A DNA stretch of 64,000 nucleotides, from assembly GCA_024233515.1 (NCBI GenBank), contig JACKPO010000003.1, positions 124,001 to 188,000 of the forward strand. Direction: 5' to 3'. Both the position numbers and the translations under genes were made by a program. This stretch comes from Chlamydiales bacterium (GTDB taxonomy: Bacteria > Chlamydiota > Chlamydiia > Chlamydiales > Simkaniaceae). Shown one piece after another: positions 27,626 to 36,583 of the stretch (positions are counted from its first letter, which is position 1; every line of letters starts with the position of its first letter). Under the pieces are notes generated by a model. That model made no database searches. It was given only the letters and a program-made list of their open reading frames with translations, and was not told where the DNA came from.

Positions 27626-29173
27626 AGGGAACTCTTCGTGGAAGTCCTCGTCTTTGGACTTTTTGGCAAACTGATCGATGATCTTATTCGCAAGGACCTT
27701 TCCGAGCTGGACCCCCTCTTGATCAAAGGAATTGATGTCCCAGATGAATCCTTGGAAGGCGACCTTATTCTCAAAATAAGAGAGGATGGCCCCCACAGTA
27801 TAGGGATCACACTTTTTCGCCAGGAGGACCCGATTCGGGCGGTTTCCAGGGAAAAATTTGTTCGGGTTATCAGACTCTTGCCCAGTAGCGAGGCCGATGG
27901 ACTGAGCGAAGAGATTTGAGAGGAGCTTTTCTTGAGAGGAGGTCCCTTTAAAGTTCCCATCCTCATGGTATTGGTTTTCAGCAAAACCGATAAACTCGAT
28001 CGGAACAATGATCGTTCCTTGATGGATGAGCTGGTAGAACGAGTGTTGTCCATTCGTTCCCGGCTCGCCCCAAATAATGGGTCCTGTCCAAAAGTCAACG
28101 GGGTTTCCCTGTTTATCGATCCTTTTTCCGTTCGATTCCATGTCACACTGTTGAAGATGAGCAGGGAAACGGGAAAGGGCTTGAGAGTAGGGAATGATGG
28201 CTGTTGTCGGACACCCCAAAAAATTATGGTTCCAAATCCCCAAGAGAGCAGAAAGAAGAGGGAGATTTTTGAGGGGATCTTTTTCAAGGGCGACTTTATC
28301 CATGCAGGAGGCGCCTCGAAGAAACTCCAGGAGCTTTTCCATCCCGAGAGCAAATCCTAAACTCACGCACCCAACCATGGAGGTTGCGGAGTAGCGTCCA
28401 CCGACGTAGTCCCAAATGAAAAACGATTTTCGGTACCGTTCAGGATCATCCATCGGCGATCCTTTCCCAGTCACAGCAAGGAAGTGATTGTTTGGTGAGA
28501 GACCCGCATCGAGAAATTTTTTGCGAATGAGCTCTTCGTTTGTTAGGGTTTCCAAAGTGGTTCCCGATTTTGAAACGATCACCACAAGGGTTTTACTGAG
28601 GTCGAGGGACTCCATCACATGAGCGGCATCATCTGGGTCGACATTCGAAATAAAGTGGACCCGCTTCCCTTCTCTTTGGAAGGCTTCTAGGGCAAGGTAG
28701 ATCGCTTTAGGACCAAGTTCAGATCCTCCAATCCCCACTTGCACAAGATCGGTAAACCCCTCTTTCTCGATCGAATCGAGAAAGCTTTTAAGTTTTTCAA
28801 GTTCTGCATAAGCGAGAGTTGCGGCATGCTTCGCCTCTTCCGCTTCCCCACGACAATCAAAAAAGTCACGCATCGCCGTGTGGAGAACCATCCGGTTTTC
28901 ACTTTCGTGCCCTTCGATCTTATTGATCACCACTCCACTTTGCATCGCTTCCATTTTCTCATGGACCTTTGCCTCTTCAGCAAGTTCGAAAAGAGCCTCG
29001 AGCGTTTTGTCATTGACCCGCTCGGTTCCATAGAGAAGTTTTAAATTCAAGCATTGGACGCTCATTTCTGAGACGCGCTTTGGAGAGAGATTTCCTCTCT
29101 TGGCAAGATCAAACGGTTTTTCAGCAAGCTTCTTAAGCTTCTCCGTAGCGGGATATGTATTAAATGCAGACAT
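27587..29173 (-). CDS. pgi: Glucose-6-phosphate isomerase
   Basis: 528 residues from MSAFNTYPATEK; an ATG four codons upstream is the alternative start. The SIS-domain motifs LVVIVSKSGTTLETLTNEE and WDYVGGRYSATSMVG are present, and the C-terminal catalytic Lys region GFIWDINSFDQEGVQLGK is the PGI signature. Converts glucose-6-P and fructose-6-P. The C-terminal end is antisense to the recF end. Confidence 0.95.
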   Translation of the reverse strand: MSAFNTYPATEKLKKLAEKPFDLAKRGNLSPKRVSEMSVQCLNLKLLYGTERVNDKTLEALFELAEEAKVHEKMEAMQSGVVINKIEGHESENRMVLHTAMRDFFDCRGEAEEAKHAATLAYAELEKLKSFLDSIEKEGFTDLVQVGIGGSELGPKAIYLALEAFQREGKRVHFISNVDPDDAAHVMESLDLSKTLVVIVSKSGTTLETLTNEELIRKKFLDAGLSPNNHFLAVTGKGSPMDDPERYRKSFFIWDYVGGRYSATSMVGCVSLGFALGMEKLLEFLRGASCMDKVALEKDPLKNLPLLSALLGIWNHNFLGCPTTAIIPYSQALSRFPAHLQQCDMESNGKRIDKQGNPVDFWTGPIIWGEPGTNGQHSFYQLIHQGTIIVPIEFIGFAENQYHEDGNFKGTSSQEKLLSNLFAQSIGLATGQESDNPNKFFPGNRPNRVLLAKKCDPYTVGAILSYFENKVAFQGFIWDINSFDQEGVQLGKVLANKIIDQFAKKSKDEDFHEEFPLGAVYIDQLSNL

Positions 29174-29202
29174 AACCCAATACATACAACAATTAATACG
29201 AT

Positions 29203-30267
29203 CTACGCAAGTGTCTTGATAAAAAACATCGGTTTGTCAGAGAGAGCTTCATCGATTTTCTGATCATGATGCATGGGGACAATGTCAGCTTCCCCTTTCG
29301 TGCCCCGCATAAAAATTCCCTCATTTGCATTTTCCTCAAGAGGCGTGCCATAGAGGTGAGCTGCAGGTGCGTTGGTTTCTTTGACAGCAATGGATGTAAA
29401 TCCACGCTCCTTTAAGAAAGCACACTCAGCGCTTGTTTTTTCAAAGGTCGTATCCATGAGGAAAACGACCTTCTTCCCCTCTTTGACTTTTTCGCTCATC
29501 TCCTCCATATCTTGAAGAGTGGGACTTGCTGTGCAAAAGTAATGGGTCTGATTTGCTTCAAAATGGAAAAATCCCCTTTCTGTCACAAGTCCTTGATTTG
29601 AAAACCGCACATACTCCGGTTTTGACTCAAGCTTTCCTCGAAAAGCAATAAAGAAAGAGGCTTCAAATCCGAGGGTGCACCGCCCCATACTAGAGAAGAA
29701 ATAATGGTAGCGATCGTCGAGCTCTTTTCGTAGAGCATTCCGGGCTGAGGCGTTCATCTCTGGCAAGAAAAGGATATCAGGGTTGTTGTCACGAACAGTC
29801 CTGACAAGTTGGTCGTGCCGTTCTTTCCAGGGCATCACCCCACAGTGGTCACTCAGAGGGAAAGAGCGGTACATCCTTGGATTGAGGGTCATGAGCGTCG
29901 TATGCTTATTCATCTCGCCAGAAAACATTCCCCGATCCATCCGATAGACCATTCGATTCATCAGGTTAGAAATCCCATGACAGAAGAGGCCAACAGCAGC
30001 GAAAGGGAGGGCAACACCATAAGCAGGGAGTTGAAACGCTCCCCAAAGAACGCGCCGCACCACTTCTAACTGCTTCGAATTCTTCTGCCCATACTCTCCA
30101 GGGTGGAGAGGGAGAAAACTGTAATGGAGAGATTCACTTAAACGGAAAAAGGGGGCAGAGCAAAGGTGAGCAAACTTCGAAACGAGCGAAACACTTGCAC
30201 TAGGTTGAATTTCCTCATCTTTAAAGGAGATCTCGCCTCCCCTTTCACTACTTCCAACAATTTCCAT
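29203..30267 (-). CDS. EEP-fold protein, catalytically degenerate, membrane-associated
   Basis: 354 residues, ribosome-binding site AGGAGA. A hydrophobic stretch (AYGVALPFAAVGLFCHGISNL) precedes a domain that follows the plan of the next gene upstream (30301-31377), an endonuclease/exonuclease/phosphatase fold. The Asn (TLNPRM) and Glu (FLPEMN) positions remain. The His of the HxH step reads TASPT, the GDxN step reads LMDTTFE, and the final SDH reads SDKPM. It is probably an inactive paralogue with a binding role. Function unknown. Confidence 0.6.
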   Translation of the reverse strand: MEIVGSSERGGEISFKDEEIQPSASVSLVSKFAHLCSAPFFRLSESLHYSFLPLHPGEYGQKNSKQLEVVRRVLWGAFQLPAYGVALPFAAVGLFCHGISNLMNRMVYRMDRGMFSGEMNKHTTLMTLNPRMYRSFPLSDHCGVMPWKERHDQLVRTVRDNNPDILFLPEMNASARNALRKELDDRYHYFFSSMGRCTLGFEASFFIAFRGKLESKPEYVRFSNQGLVTERGFFHFEANQTHYFCTASPTLQDMEEMSEKVKEGKKVVFLMDTTFEKTSAECAFLKERGFTSIAVKETNAPAAHLYGTPLEENANEGIFMRGTKGEADIVPMHHDQKIDEALSDKPMFFIKTLA

Positions 30268-30300
30268 ACTTTCTCCTGTGTTAGGGAAAGTAGTGTGCCT

Positions 30301-31377
30301 TTAGTCTGTTTTTTTCGCAAGTGTGACGGTCGATGTTAATGTAGCATGATCGGACAAAGTGAGATCAAGATCAATTTTTGGCACAGGAAGAGTTAACCGT
30401 GTCTCTCCATTCAAGGTAAGGATATAATCTACCGATTCTGTTTCCTCTCCTTCCTGACAGGTGATTGTTTTATCATTTAAGTCAGTGAAGTGCTTTTGGA
30501 TGAGTTGATATTCCTCTTTATTGCGGTCGATATTCAAGTCTCCAATCAGAAGAGCGGGTTTATCACCTTTCATCAGCTGAAGGACTTCATCGACAATCTG
30601 GCGCCTTCTCACCTCTTGAGCTTCCTTAGAATCTTTAGGATGCAGATGGGTATAAATCATCTTCACCTCTTTTGTTTCTATAACAAGATAGCCTCGATTC
30701 ATCAGCTTTTGATCGCCAATGCGAGGGATCTGACTTTGAACAAATTGAACAGTTTTAATGTCTATCTTAGATGCAAAGCAGAGATCGGTACTTCCCCCGA
30801 CATTCACCACAAATAGATGGTAGTTATCTTTCAGCCGGTTGTAGAGATCTATTGAAAACTGTTGTCCCATTTCACATAAGAAGAAAAGATGTGGGTCTTC
30901 TGATTGAATCTTTTTCCCTAATTTTTCTAGACGCTCTGTTGCTGGAACTTGTTTTCCAAAGTGGTAAGGGAGACTTCCCGGAAACATACAAGCATTGAGG
31001 TGCATCACCTTAATCTGAGCAGATTCAACCACCTTTCCCTCACCTTTCCATAAAGTCCACTCCCTGGAGTGGAGAAGCTGAGCAACTTGATGGAGCCCAA
31101 TTCCTGCAAGCATGAAGGTGACACCAAGGGGAAGAGCCCCAAAACCATAAAAGAGAGGATGTGAAACACCACAGGCTTTACCCAGAGCATAGATCAAGAA
31201 GGGAAGATTGAGAACGAGTCCATGGATTCGATCTGCAACCGTTTGGGGATCACTTGATTTACAAAAGCCAAGTGTAATGAGAAGCTTTTGCTCTCCCAAC
31301 CAAAATGTCCCTTTGAGGGTATTGGCTCCCGTCATTAACGCTCCCGCAACACGATCTGTCGTTGAAATCTCTTCCAT
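30301..31377 (-). CDS. Endonuclease/exonuclease/phosphatase-family protein with membrane segments
   Basis: 358 residues; GGAG six bases before the ATG at 31377 favours it over 31389. Two hydrophobic segments (about residues 50-95) precede an EEP domain with all catalytic motifs: VMHLNACMFPG (Asn), FFLCEMGQ (Glu), IYTHLHPKD (His), LLIGDLNIDRN (Asp/Asn), ESVDYIL and TLSDHATL (His). This fold includes sphingomyelinases, inositol phosphatases and DNases. Membrane anchoring suggests a lipid or phosphoinositide substrate, which is inference. Paralogous to the next gene. Confidence 0.7.
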   Translation of the reverse strand: MEEISTTDRVAGALMTGANTLKGTFWLGEQKLLITLGFCKSSDPQTVADRIHGLVLNLPFLIYALGKACGVSHPLFYGFGALPLGVTFMLAGIGLHQVAQLLHSREWTLWKGEGKVVESAQIKVMHLNACMFPGSLPYHFGKQVPATERLEKLGKKIQSEDPHLFFLCEMGQQFSIDLYNRLKDNYHLFVVNVGGSTDLCFASKIDIKTVQFVQSQIPRIGDQKLMNRGYLVIETKEVKMIYTHLHPKDSKEAQEVRRRQIVDEVLQLMKGDKPALLIGDLNIDRNKEEYQLIQKHFTDLNDKTITCQEGEETESVDYILTLNGETRLTLPVPKIDLDLTLSDHATLTSTVTLAKKTD

Positions 31378-31465
31378 GATATTCTCCATTTTTGGAAGCG
31401 AGTATATCTGAACAGACAGAAAAAAATCGAGTGTTTATTTCAGTTGCAGGAAATCAAAAGATTCG

Positions 31466-32236
31466 TTAGGATAGATTATCCTTTTCGGGGTATAGCGCAG
31501 CTTGGCTAGCGCGTCTGCTTTGGGAGCAGAAGGCCGGGGGTTCGAATCCCTCTACCCCGAACTCTTTTATTTGTCCCCCTGCAGCCTCAAATCCCTGAAG
31601 CATCCTTCTTCCCCATTGTGAAATTAAATCTTTAAAAATAATGATTTCATCAAGATCGTCCCACTCTTCTGTCAAATAAGGTTCATTGATCAACCGATAC
31701 GATCCCCCTTTTAAACAGGCATCGACCCGATCGAACTGAAGCCCCTTTTCTCTAAGAGGTAGGGCCACCCCGATCCGCTGATCGTACCGTTTTGGGATCA
31801 ACTTTTCTCCCCATGTAAGCGCCCCGATCGGCCCTGAGCGAAACCCTAAATGGATATGGGGGAAAATCTCTTTCGAAAATAGAAGAGGATCTCCTACGCA
31901 GTCAAAGAGGGCAAAGGATGGGAGATCTTCAGGAAGCTCTGCAGCAATGTGGTGCAAAAAATCAGCAAAGTCTTCAAGAGGCCAGGGAGGAACGGGACCC
32001 TGATAAAGGATGACACCCTTTGTTTCTTCGTTGTAAATCGTCTCATTGAAGTGGCGTACGGCGTGCAGATAAGTGGCGAGATGGGCAGGCAGAAGACCTT
32101 TGATCTGAAAATCTAAATGGTAAAATCCCTTACCTTCTCCATTCCAATCGTACACAGACTCCAAAGAGGCATCGAGAAGAGTGGGAGTAAACGGCTTAAT
32201 AAGGGGATCAAAGCCCCGGTGATCAACGGTTAGCAT
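31466..32236 (-). CDS. Conserved hypothetical protein downstream of trmB
   Basis: 256 residues, starting MLTVDHRGFDPLIKPFTPTL; the ATG overlaps the trmB stop by 14 bases. No signal peptide or membrane segment; I recognise no family. The segment FADFLHHIAAELPEDLPSFALFDCV and the end of the body, IIIFKDLISQWGRRMLQGFE, look like a normal soluble protein. The last 25 or so residues (GVEGFEPPAFCSQ..) are read from the strand opposite tRNA-Pro, so the native C-terminus overlaps an RNA gene. Confidence 0.7.
   Translation of the reverse strand: MLTVDHRGFDPLIKPFTPTLLDASLESVYDWNGEGKGFYHLDFQIKGLLPAHLATYLHAVRHFNETIYNEETKGVILYQGPVPPWPLEDFADFLHHIAAELPEDLPSFALFDCVGDPLLFSKEIFPHIHLGFRSGPIGALTWGEKLIPKRYDQRIGVALPLREKGLQFDRVDACLKGGSYRLINEPYLTEEWDDLDEIIIFKDLISQWGRRMLQGFEAAGGQIKEFGVEGFEPPAFCSQSRRASQAALYPEKDNLS
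31486..31560 (+). tRNA. tRNA-Pro (UGG)
   Basis: Acceptor CGGGGTA/TACCCCG, D-arm GCGCAGCTTGGCTAGCGC, anticodon stem-loop TCTGC-TTTGGGA-GCAGA giving UGG, T-arm GGGGGTTCGAATCCCTC, discriminator A. It lies inside the 3' end of the oppositely oriented gene 31466-32236. Confidence 0.92.
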
Positions 32237-32867
32237 AGCACAGGTGGTGAATGGTTAGCCCATGAGAGCGCCAAAGCCGCTCAAAAAAGGAGGAACCATA
32301 GTTATCATGTCCCTCTTCAACCTTAGGCCACTCTTGCATTTCATATTCCATTTGCTCTTTATAAGGGATATCATCGGTGACGAGCGTCACTGTCCCCTCA
32401 GGCTTCACCGTCCTCTTGAGCTCCTCAACAAAGGAGCGCTGAATGATCCGATGCTTTGCATGACGATCCTTGGGCCATGGGTCAGGAAAGTTCACATAAA
32501 CTTTATCTAGACAATGATCCTGGAGATACTCCTTCGAAAAGGTCAGCCCCTCTCCAGAAATGATCAAAAGGTTATCGACTCCATAGTTGACCGTTTTCGA
32601 GTAGATCTTGCGGACCCGCTCGAACCAAATCTCCACAGCAATCCAGTTGATCTCAGGGTGCTTTTGCGCTCTTTCCAAAATCCACTCTCCATTTCCACTA
32701 CAATACTCAAGATGGATCGGACGGTCATTTCCAAAATACTCTTGCAAAGGAGGAAAAACTTCTTTTTTGTGCTCAAAATAGTACTCAGGCACGTAGAAAA
32801 TGTTGTCTTTTAGAAGAGGCCTTCGCTCTTCCCACTTATAAGGATAAGGCAAATCTTTTGGTTTCAT
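32223..32867 (-). CDS. trmB: tRNA (guanine-N7-)-methyltransferase
   Basis: 214 residues. EYCSGNGEWILERAQKHPEINWIAVEI is the SAM-binding motif of TrmB (usually GxGxG; here CSGNGE), and DKVYVNFPDPWPKDRHAKHRIIQ is its catalytic FPDPWPKxRHxKRR box. Forms m7G46 in tRNA variable loops. Followed with overlap by 31466-32236. Confidence 0.92.
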   Translation of the reverse strand: MKPKDLPYPYKWEERRPLLKDNIFYVPEYYFEHKKEVFPPLQEYFGNDRPIHLEYCSGNGEWILERAQKHPEINWIAVEIWFERVRKIYSKTVNYGVDNLLIISGEGLTFSKEYLQDHCLDKVYVNFPDPWPKDRHAKHRIIQRSFVEELKRTVKPEGTVTLVTDDIPYKEQMEYEMQEWPKVEEGHDNYGSSFFERLWRSHGLTIHHLCYANR

Positions 32868-32914
32868 AGCCTGCCATTCTACCCCATTTAAGAATAATCT
32901 GCTACATTGGGGTT

Positions 32915-33466
32915 ATGAATCCATTGAAAAAACATTTAGCTATTCTGCGGAATCGCGAGACTCCCATGGTCGAGTTTAAAAAGTCTGCTCATGCCCTCGC
33001 AAAGCACATTGCGCAAGAGGTTAAACAAGAGATCCAAGCTGAAGAGATCGTCCTCGTACCGATCCTCCGCGCAGGAATGGCCCTCCTCCCTCCATTTATG
33101 GAAACCTTCCCCAAAGCGCGCGTTGCCTTTATCGGTATCCACCGCGATGAAAATGCGCAGCCCCACCTCTACTACGAAAAGTTTCCTCCCTTTTCTGAAA
33201 ACGATCACTTCATTATCCTCGACCCCATGATTGCCACCGGCGGCAGCACCCTCCTCACCCTCAAAAAGCTCCTCTCCCTCGGCGCCCACCCTTCACGCAT
33301 CTCTATCGTCTCCATGATCGGCGCTCCCGAAGGAAAAGAGGCGATCCTCGCTCCCTACCCGAAGATCCATCTCCACATCGCCATCCTCGACACCAAGCTC
33401 GACGCTAAAAAATACATCGTCCCTGGCCTCGGCGACTTCGGTGACCGCTTCTTCGGCACCCTATAA
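32915..33466 (+). CDS. upp: Uracil phosphoribosyltransferase
   Basis: 183 residues, shorter than the usual 208 because the N-terminus is trimmed. VLVPILRAGMALLPPF and the PRPP-binding loop ILDPMIATGGSTLLTLKKL are diagnostic, as is the C-terminal uracil site YIVPGLGDFGDRFFGT. Converts uracil and PRPP to UMP, in keeping with pyrimidine salvage by a host-dependent bacterium. Divergent from trmB. Confidence 0.9.
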   Translation: MNPLKKHLAILRNRETPMVEFKKSAHALAKHIAQEVKQEIQAEEIVLVPILRAGMALLPPFMETFPKARVAFIGIHRDENAQPHLYYEKFPPFSENDHFIILDPMIATGGSTLLTLKKLLSLGAHPSRISIVSMIGAPEGKEAILAPYPKIHLHIAILDTKLDAKKYIVPGLGDFGDRFFGTL

Positions 33467-33522
33467 ATATGAAGAAAGAGTTCCCCTCAATAGAAAGTTC
33501 GTATTGAAGGAGCTCATACGAT

Positions 33523-33735
33523 GAGAGGACTCGAACCTCCACACCTTGCCTTCGATCCCTATCTTCCAGCTATTTCTTTTTCCTCGCACATCTTTTCAAC
33601 TGGCTCATCCTTGCTCGACCTCACCATGTCTACGGACATGGCTCGGATCTTGGCGCAAGGCAATCCAGCTGAAAATATGTACGACTAAAAAGGAAATATT
33701 TGGAGCGATAGGGACCTGACCAGAACCTAAATCTG
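33523..33735 (-). pseudogene. tRNA-Leu fragment interrupted by a MITE
   Basis: 33523-33547 matches the T-arm part of the intact tRNA-Leu (33933-34016), and 33719-33735 matches its anticodon arm. Between them sits the 159-bp fold-back element instead of the five bases of the intact gene. The acceptor and D-arm parts are missing. A broken duplicate of the tRNA gene. Confidence 0.65.
33556..33714. mobile_element. MITE 4: 159-bp fold-back element inside a tRNA-Leu fragment
   Basis: The ends TCCCTATC and GATAGGGA are inverted. The whole element folds on itself, with matching blocks CTATTTCTTTTT/AAAAAGGAAATA, ACATCTTTTCAACTGG/CCAGCTGAAAATATGT and an apex CATGTCTACGGACATG. No coding capacity. Confidence 0.65.
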
Positions 33736-33758
33736 TGATCTTTTTCTTATAAAATCCC

Positions 33759-33926
33759 TAGTGGTCAGTCTACAAAATTCATTTCTGCTATTCACCCATC
33801 TTTTGGCACTCTTTGCATCCCAAAAACCTCCCCTTGTCTCATAGACAATGTTATCGGTTTTGGGGCCGCAAATTGCACTCAAAATTTGGGCCAATTTCAG
33901 TAATGAATTTTGTAGACTAACCACTA
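33759..33926. mobile_element. MITE 5: 168-bp fold-back element next to tRNA-Leu
   Basis: TAGTGGTCAGTCTACAAAAT at the left end matches the complement of the right end at about 24 of 25 bases. The inner 60 bases of each arm also pair imperfectly. TA lies at both ends. It sits six bases from the 3' end of tRNA-Leu. Confidence 0.75.
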
Positions 33927-33932
33927 AAAACT

Positions 33933-34016
<84 letters not shown>

Positions 34017-34062
34017 GGTGATAAGAGGATCATCTTAGTTGTTTTTACCCCTTTTCGTCAAT

Positions 34063-34091
34063 AAAAAACCCCTACATTTGCAGGGGTTTTT
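34063..34091 (-). terminator. Rho-independent terminator of the first MOMP-like gene
   Basis: On the minus strand AAAAACCCCTGCAAATGTAGGGGTTTTTT forms a stem of CCCCT/AGGGG flanked by A and T tracts, 26 bases after the stop at 34117. A 41-base copy occurs at 35240-35280. Confidence 0.85.
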
Positions 34092-34116
34092 GTATTCTTT
34101 TGGAAAAAAAGTTTCC

Positions 34117-35187
34117 TTAGAACTCAAAGCGACCACCAACAGTGAACCCGTTCACGCCAAGATCTCCCCGTTGCTCAAGAGGCTCTGGAGTCGTCGTGAC
34201 AAAGGATTCGTTGGCTACTTCATCACGGTAGCGGTAGAGTTCGTTTTGGTTAAACCAAACGAGGTACTCATATCCAATATGTAGATTGAGTCTCATAGAG
34301 TTGCTGCTGAAAAACCGTTCCCACTCGAGACCCAGTTTCATGTGAAGGTTCGGCCGTACTCTCCAATAGCTGTCATGTTCATTCATTGAAAAGTTGCGAT
34401 CAGTAGAGGTTGTATCTGTCGTCTGGTCGATCGAAAGCTTTCCATAAAGAATCGAAGCAAGGAGATCGGAATAAATCTGGAATCCCATCCCTAAGAACAT
34501 TTTGGTTTGGAGGCCACCAACAGTGCCAATCGCATTGTAGTGATTTTTATTGTGAATTGTTCTGACACGCGTATCGGTCTGACTGGCAAGAGAGGTTTGA
34601 ACAACTGTGTAATCCCAATCGATCCACCCTCCACGAAGCCCTGTGACAGGGCGGAAAGCAAACTGTCGATAACGGAAATATCCTGGTGAAGCGAGAAGAT
34701 CGAGCGTATCATAATCTAAGCTCCACTTCCCTTCCATTTGCTTATCGATAAGATCAGAGTTAACCCCAAGGCGTCCCCAAAGGGAATAAATTTTACTATC
34801 CTCAGTCGGCCGCACTGTTTTATTCGTATCTGTGCGCAGACGGGTCCATTCCAAAGCAAGAGACCAATCCATGCAATCAATATAATACCCTAATCCAACG
34901 CGGAAAGCTGGATCCCAGTTGAAATCTAAACGCTCGATTTTTCGTGACCCTGTCGAAACTTCTTGCGTAGGATCTTTGACCCTAACAGCAAGATCTGTTC
35001 CATCAACTTGAGCGGTCCAATAGAGAAAATCTCCATAAACAAAGGCACCATACCCATCGGTATACATGGAACCTTCGCGGTTTTTTCCGTAGTTAGGACA
35101 AAGCTTTTGTTCTTTTTCGTAGCCTGTGTCTGCAAACACAGCTGAAGTTGCAAATGTCGCAGCTAAGAGAAAGGATTTTATGCGCAT
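34117..35187 (-). CDS. MOMP-like outer-membrane protein
   Basis: 356 residues from MRIKSFLLAATFATSAVFA, a clear signal peptide; upstream in-frame codons to 35250 lack a ribosome-binding site. The mature part has alternating beta-strand segments and ends in Phe (GGRFEF), the usual outer-membrane insertion signal. KLCPNYGKNREGSMYTDGYG is shared with the next gene. This family is the expanded MOMP-like set of Simkania-type chlamydiae, probably a porin and major surface antigen. Tandem paralogue of 35465-36565. Confidence 0.75.
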   Translation of the reverse strand: MRIKSFLLAATFATSAVFADTGYEKEQKLCPNYGKNREGSMYTDGYGAFVYGDFLYWTAQVDGTDLAVRVKDPTQEVSTGSRKIERLDFNWDPAFRVGLGYYIDCMDWSLALEWTRLRTDTNKTVRPTEDSKIYSLWGRLGVNSDLIDKQMEGKWSLDYDTLDLLASPGYFRYRQFAFRPVTGLRGGWIDWDYTVVQTSLASQTDTRVRTIHNKNHYNAIGTVGGLQTKMFLGMGFQIYSDLLASILYGKLSIDQTTDTTSTDRNFSMNEHDSYWRVRPNLHMKLGLEWERFFSSNSMRLNLHIGYEYLVWFNQNELYRYRDEVANESFVTTTPEPLEQRGDLGVNGFTVGGRFEF

Positions 35188-35251
35188 CTTTTTTCCTTTT
35201 TTTAGAAATGCAAGAAAACCAATGTATTTTTTTCTTACCGTTTTCGTCAAT

Positions 35252-35280
35252 AAAAAACCCCTACATTTGCAGGGGTTTTT
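35252..35280 (-). terminator. Duplicated terminator of the second MOMP-like gene
   Basis: Same hairpin as 34063-34091 including the TTTTCGTCAATAAAAAACC flank. It belongs to the gene ending at 35465 but is now separated from it by MITE 6. Confidence 0.8.
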
Positions 35281-35443
35281 TAGAGGGTGTCGTCAAAAGA
35301 TGGTCAATAAAGAAGGCCTTCTCTGTGAGGAAAGTTCAAGGCGTCCGATGCAGAGAGCCCAAGTGGGCTCTTGAAGGAGGACAACGATGAAATTTTCCAC
35401 AGGGAGGACTTAAGGATTGACCATCTTTTGACGACACCCTCTA
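35281..35443. mobile_element. MITE 6: 163-bp fold-back element with perfect 28-bp ends
   Basis: TAGAGGGTGTCGTCAAAAGA begins a 28-bp terminal repeat that is perfectly inverted at the right end. The inner arms share CTGTG, TTTCA/TGAAA, GTCC and an apex GAGAGCCCaagtGGGCTCTT. TA occurs at both ends. It lies between the MOMP gene stop (35465) and its terminator. Confidence 0.85.
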
Positions 35444-35464
35444 AGGAAGAAAAACCTTTTTCGT

Positions 35465-36565
35465 TTAGAATTCGAGGCCAGCCCCTACGGTTAGCCCAGA
35501 AATGCTAAGGTCATCTCTTTCAATAGAAGGATAAACCTCTCCTGAAGAAGGGTTATCATTTCCTGTGCTAAATGTAATGACTCTTAGACGTTGAAGCTGG
35601 TTCTGATTAAACCAATTGAGGAATTCATATCCCGCATGAATATTCAGCCTCATACCATGATTCATGAAAAATCGCTCCCACTCGAGTCCAATCGCAAAAT
35701 GGACATTTGAACGAACGCGCCAGTAACAATCGTGGTAGCTTTGTGACAGATGAGTGGTATTATAGAGAGTTTCAGATGGCATTGCGATATCAAATCGTCC
35801 ATAAAGGGCTGAAGCAAGTGCGTTTGCATAAATATGAAATCCATATCCCATGAACCATTTCATGTTTGCTCTTGCAAAAAGTCCAACCGCATGAAAGTCA
35901 TTTTTAAGGTTTTGTTTAACCACTAGGGTACTTTCTTGATCAGCGTAATAGCTATTCACATCATATTTCCAATCAACCCAAGCTCCACGAAGACCAATTT
36001 CGGGTTGAATCGCAAAATAGCGGTAGCGGAAATACCCTGGGCGAAGAGCCAAATCAAGCGTATCATAAGAAAGCTCCCATTTAGTACTCATGCTCTGAAG
36101 ATCCAATGTGGAACTTAAGCTTGGGCGTCCCCAAAGGCTATTCATCTTATAGCCATCCGCTTTTGTTTTTGAGCTCTGGGTATCACTGCGAAGACGGGTC
36201 CACTCAAGTTCAACGGCCCAATCCATCCAGTCAAAATAATAGCCAAGACCTACCCGTAGTGCTGGATCCCATTCAAAGTCAGGGCGTGATATCTCCGACC
36301 GACTAGAAAGATTTTCTGATTTCCCCGAGTACTGTTCGATAGAAAAAGCATAATCCAACCCATCCATTTGTGAAGTCCAGTAGAGAAACTCTCCTGTAAC
36401 AAAGGGACCATACCCATCAGTGTACATAGAACCGATCCGGTTTTTTCCATAATTTGGGCAAAGCTTTCCCTGGCTATTTTGTGTTTGATCCATTCCTTGT
36501 CCATCATCTGCAAAAAGTGCAGAGAAACCCATTGTCGAGGCAAGAAGTAGTGATTTTATACGCAT
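35465..36565 (-). CDS. MOMP-like outer-membrane protein, paralogue
   Basis: 366 residues. Signal peptide MRIKSLLLASTMGFSALFA, then GKLCPNYGKNRIGSMYTDGYG as in the neighbour, beta-rich body and terminal Phe (GAGLEF). Roughly the same length and motif order (WDPALRVGLGYYFDWMDWAVELEWTRLRSDT) as 34117-35187, with diverged loops, as expected of surface-exposed variation. Ribosome-binding site AAAGGAATAG upstream of the ATG. Confidence 0.75.
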   Translation of the reverse strand: MRIKSLLLASTMGFSALFADDGQGMDQTQNSQGKLCPNYGKNRIGSMYTDGYGPFVTGEFLYWTSQMDGLDYAFSIEQYSGKSENLSSRSEISRPDFEWDPALRVGLGYYFDWMDWAVELEWTRLRSDTQSSKTKADGYKMNSLWGRPSLSSTLDLQSMSTKWELSYDTLDLALRPGYFRYRYFAIQPEIGLRGAWVDWKYDVNSYYADQESTLVVKQNLKNDFHAVGLFARANMKWFMGYGFHIYANALASALYGRFDIAMPSETLYNTTHLSQSYHDCYWRVRSNVHFAIGLEWERFFMNHGMRLNIHAGYEFLNWFNQNQLQRLRVITFSTGNDNPSSGEVYPSIERDDLSISGLTVGAGLEF

Positions 36566-36583
36566 GATTCTATTCCTTTTGGC

